This document shows, piece by piece, positions 5,382-5,850 of a stretch of 5,850 nt of DNA. Within the stretch, counting starts at the first letter, position 1; the number at the start of each line of letters is the position of its first letter. The DNA is from an uncultured Clostridium sp. (GTDB lineage: Bacteria > Bacillota > Clostridia > Clostridiales > Clostridiaceae): the NCBI GenBank assembly GCA_934777095.1, contig CAKVNP010000150.1:1-5850 (forward strand), given 5' to 3'. The translations under genes were made by a program, and so were the position numbers. The notes beneath the pieces were generated by a model. That model saw only the letters and a list, made by a program, of their open reading frames with translations. It was not told the DNA's origin and searched no databases.

Positions 5382-5432
5382 AAAAAAAGAAACTTCAAAT
5401 TCCTTGCCAAAATCAAGTTTATTTGAAGTTTC
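5382..5432 (-). terminator. Rho-independent terminator of the uracil permease gene
   Basis: GAAACTTCAAAT (5389-5400) and ATTTGAAGTTTC (5421-5432) form a perfect 12-bp stem; inside the 20-base loop CTTG and CAAG can add a short inner stem. Leftward it is followed by seven T (5388-5382). It begins 11 bases after the permease stop codon. Confidence 0.9.
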
Positions 5433-5442
5433 CTACTCTAAT

Positions 5443-5850
5443 CTATGCTGTTTTTTTAACTTTCTTATTTATTAGTAAGAATATTGAATTTAATACTATT
5501 CCGGCAATACCAGCTAAACTTAATCCTGATAAGCTTACTTCATTTGTAATCTTTATTCCGATAGCTTCGCTAAAGAAGTTGCCTGATAATCCTATGAACA
5601 ATATAGTTCCCATTACTATAATATTAGCTATATTAAATTTAACTTTTTCTCTTTTTATTGTTTGTACACCTACTATTGCAATCATTGAAAATAGCATTAA
5701 ACTAATTCCACCCATTACTGGTTTAGGCATAGTTACTATCACAGCCCTGAATTTACCTACAAAACTTAATAATATTGCAAATACTGCTGTTATTCTTAAT
5801 ATTGAAGGATCATAATTTTTAGTTATTGCAAGTACTCCTGTATTTTCTCC
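5443..5850 (-). CDS. uraA: Uracil/xanthine permease (NCS2 family), C-terminal part, cut by window edge
   Basis: Membrane transporter that brings in uracil with protons. The 136 codons up to the right edge, including the stop, are open; 135 residues are visible, about the last third of a usual 420-430 aa NCS2 protein, and the start is outside the window. The fragment opens with GENTGVLAIT, the NCS2 signature in which the Glu matches the uracil-contacting residue of E. coli UraA (E290). The family segment MPKPVMGGISLMLFSMIAIVG follows, then VMGTILFIGLSG and a final hydrophobic helix LAGIAGIVLNSIFLLI, ending with a lysine-rich tail. An internal GTG at 5742 is not a start, since the family sequence continues upstream. 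NCS2 membership is secure; uracil rather than xanthine is favoured by the GEN motif but is not proven. The upstream neighbour is not visible. Confidence 0.88.
   Translation of the reverse strand, partial: GENTGVLAITKNYDPSILRITAVFAILLSFVGKFRAVIVTMPKPVMGGISLMLFSMIAIVGVQTIKREKVKFNIANIIVMGTILFIGLSGNFFSEAIGIKITNEVSLSGLSLAGIAGIVLNSIFLLINKKVKKTA

Noticed and set aside
5423..5815. 130-codon + strand open frame rich in hydrophobic residues
   Set aside because: Antisense to the uracil permease; the hydrophobic look is a mirror of the permease membrane helices, and it overlaps the permease terminator.

Overview
The window looks like chromosomal DNA of a low-GC Firmicute, most likely a Clostridium. The base composition is strongly AT-rich, Shine-Dalgarno (SD) sequences are mostly strong and of AGGAGG type, Rho-independent terminators are frequent, and a standalone dUTPase, an NCS2 uracil permease and a small DUF1659/DUF2922 pair are all typical of that group. 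I see no insertion sequence, CRISPR array, tRNA, rRNA or phage structural gene.

Left part (1-1750): a Y-family translesion DNA polymerase, cut by the left edge, is read leftward. Its promoter holds a LexA-type SOS box between the -35 and -10. Reading away from it to the right is a two-gene operon of small proteins (DUF1659-like, 74 aa; DUF2922-like, 71 aa). A near-perfect 29-bp inverted repeat lies just before the first SD, and the operon ends in a strong terminator.

Middle (1757-3186): two leftward single-gene units, each with its own promoter candidate and terminator. One encodes a metal-dependent hydrolase of the cyclase/kynurenine formamidase family, the other dUTPase (dut). The terminators downstream of dut and of the 3198-3647 gene pair fully only when transcribed leftward, because they contain G-U pairs; this supports the reading direction.

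Right part (3198-5850): a leftward two-gene unit encodes a membrane-anchored GGDEF-EAL protein with a degenerate GGDEF site and an intact EAL site, probably a c-di-GMP phosphodiesterase. It is followed after 60 nt by an uncharacterised 149-aa protein with a CnaB/prealbumin-like domain but no signal peptide. Beyond a terminator at 5382-5432 lies the C-terminal third of a uracil/xanthine permease, cut by the right edge.

Functionally, dUTPase and uracil permease belong to pyrimidine metabolism and the polymerase to DNA damage tolerance, but they are separate transcription units. The most notable items are the SOS-controlled polymerase divergent from a small-protein pair of unknown function, and the c-di-GMP module linked to an apparently cytoplasmic CnaB-like protein.
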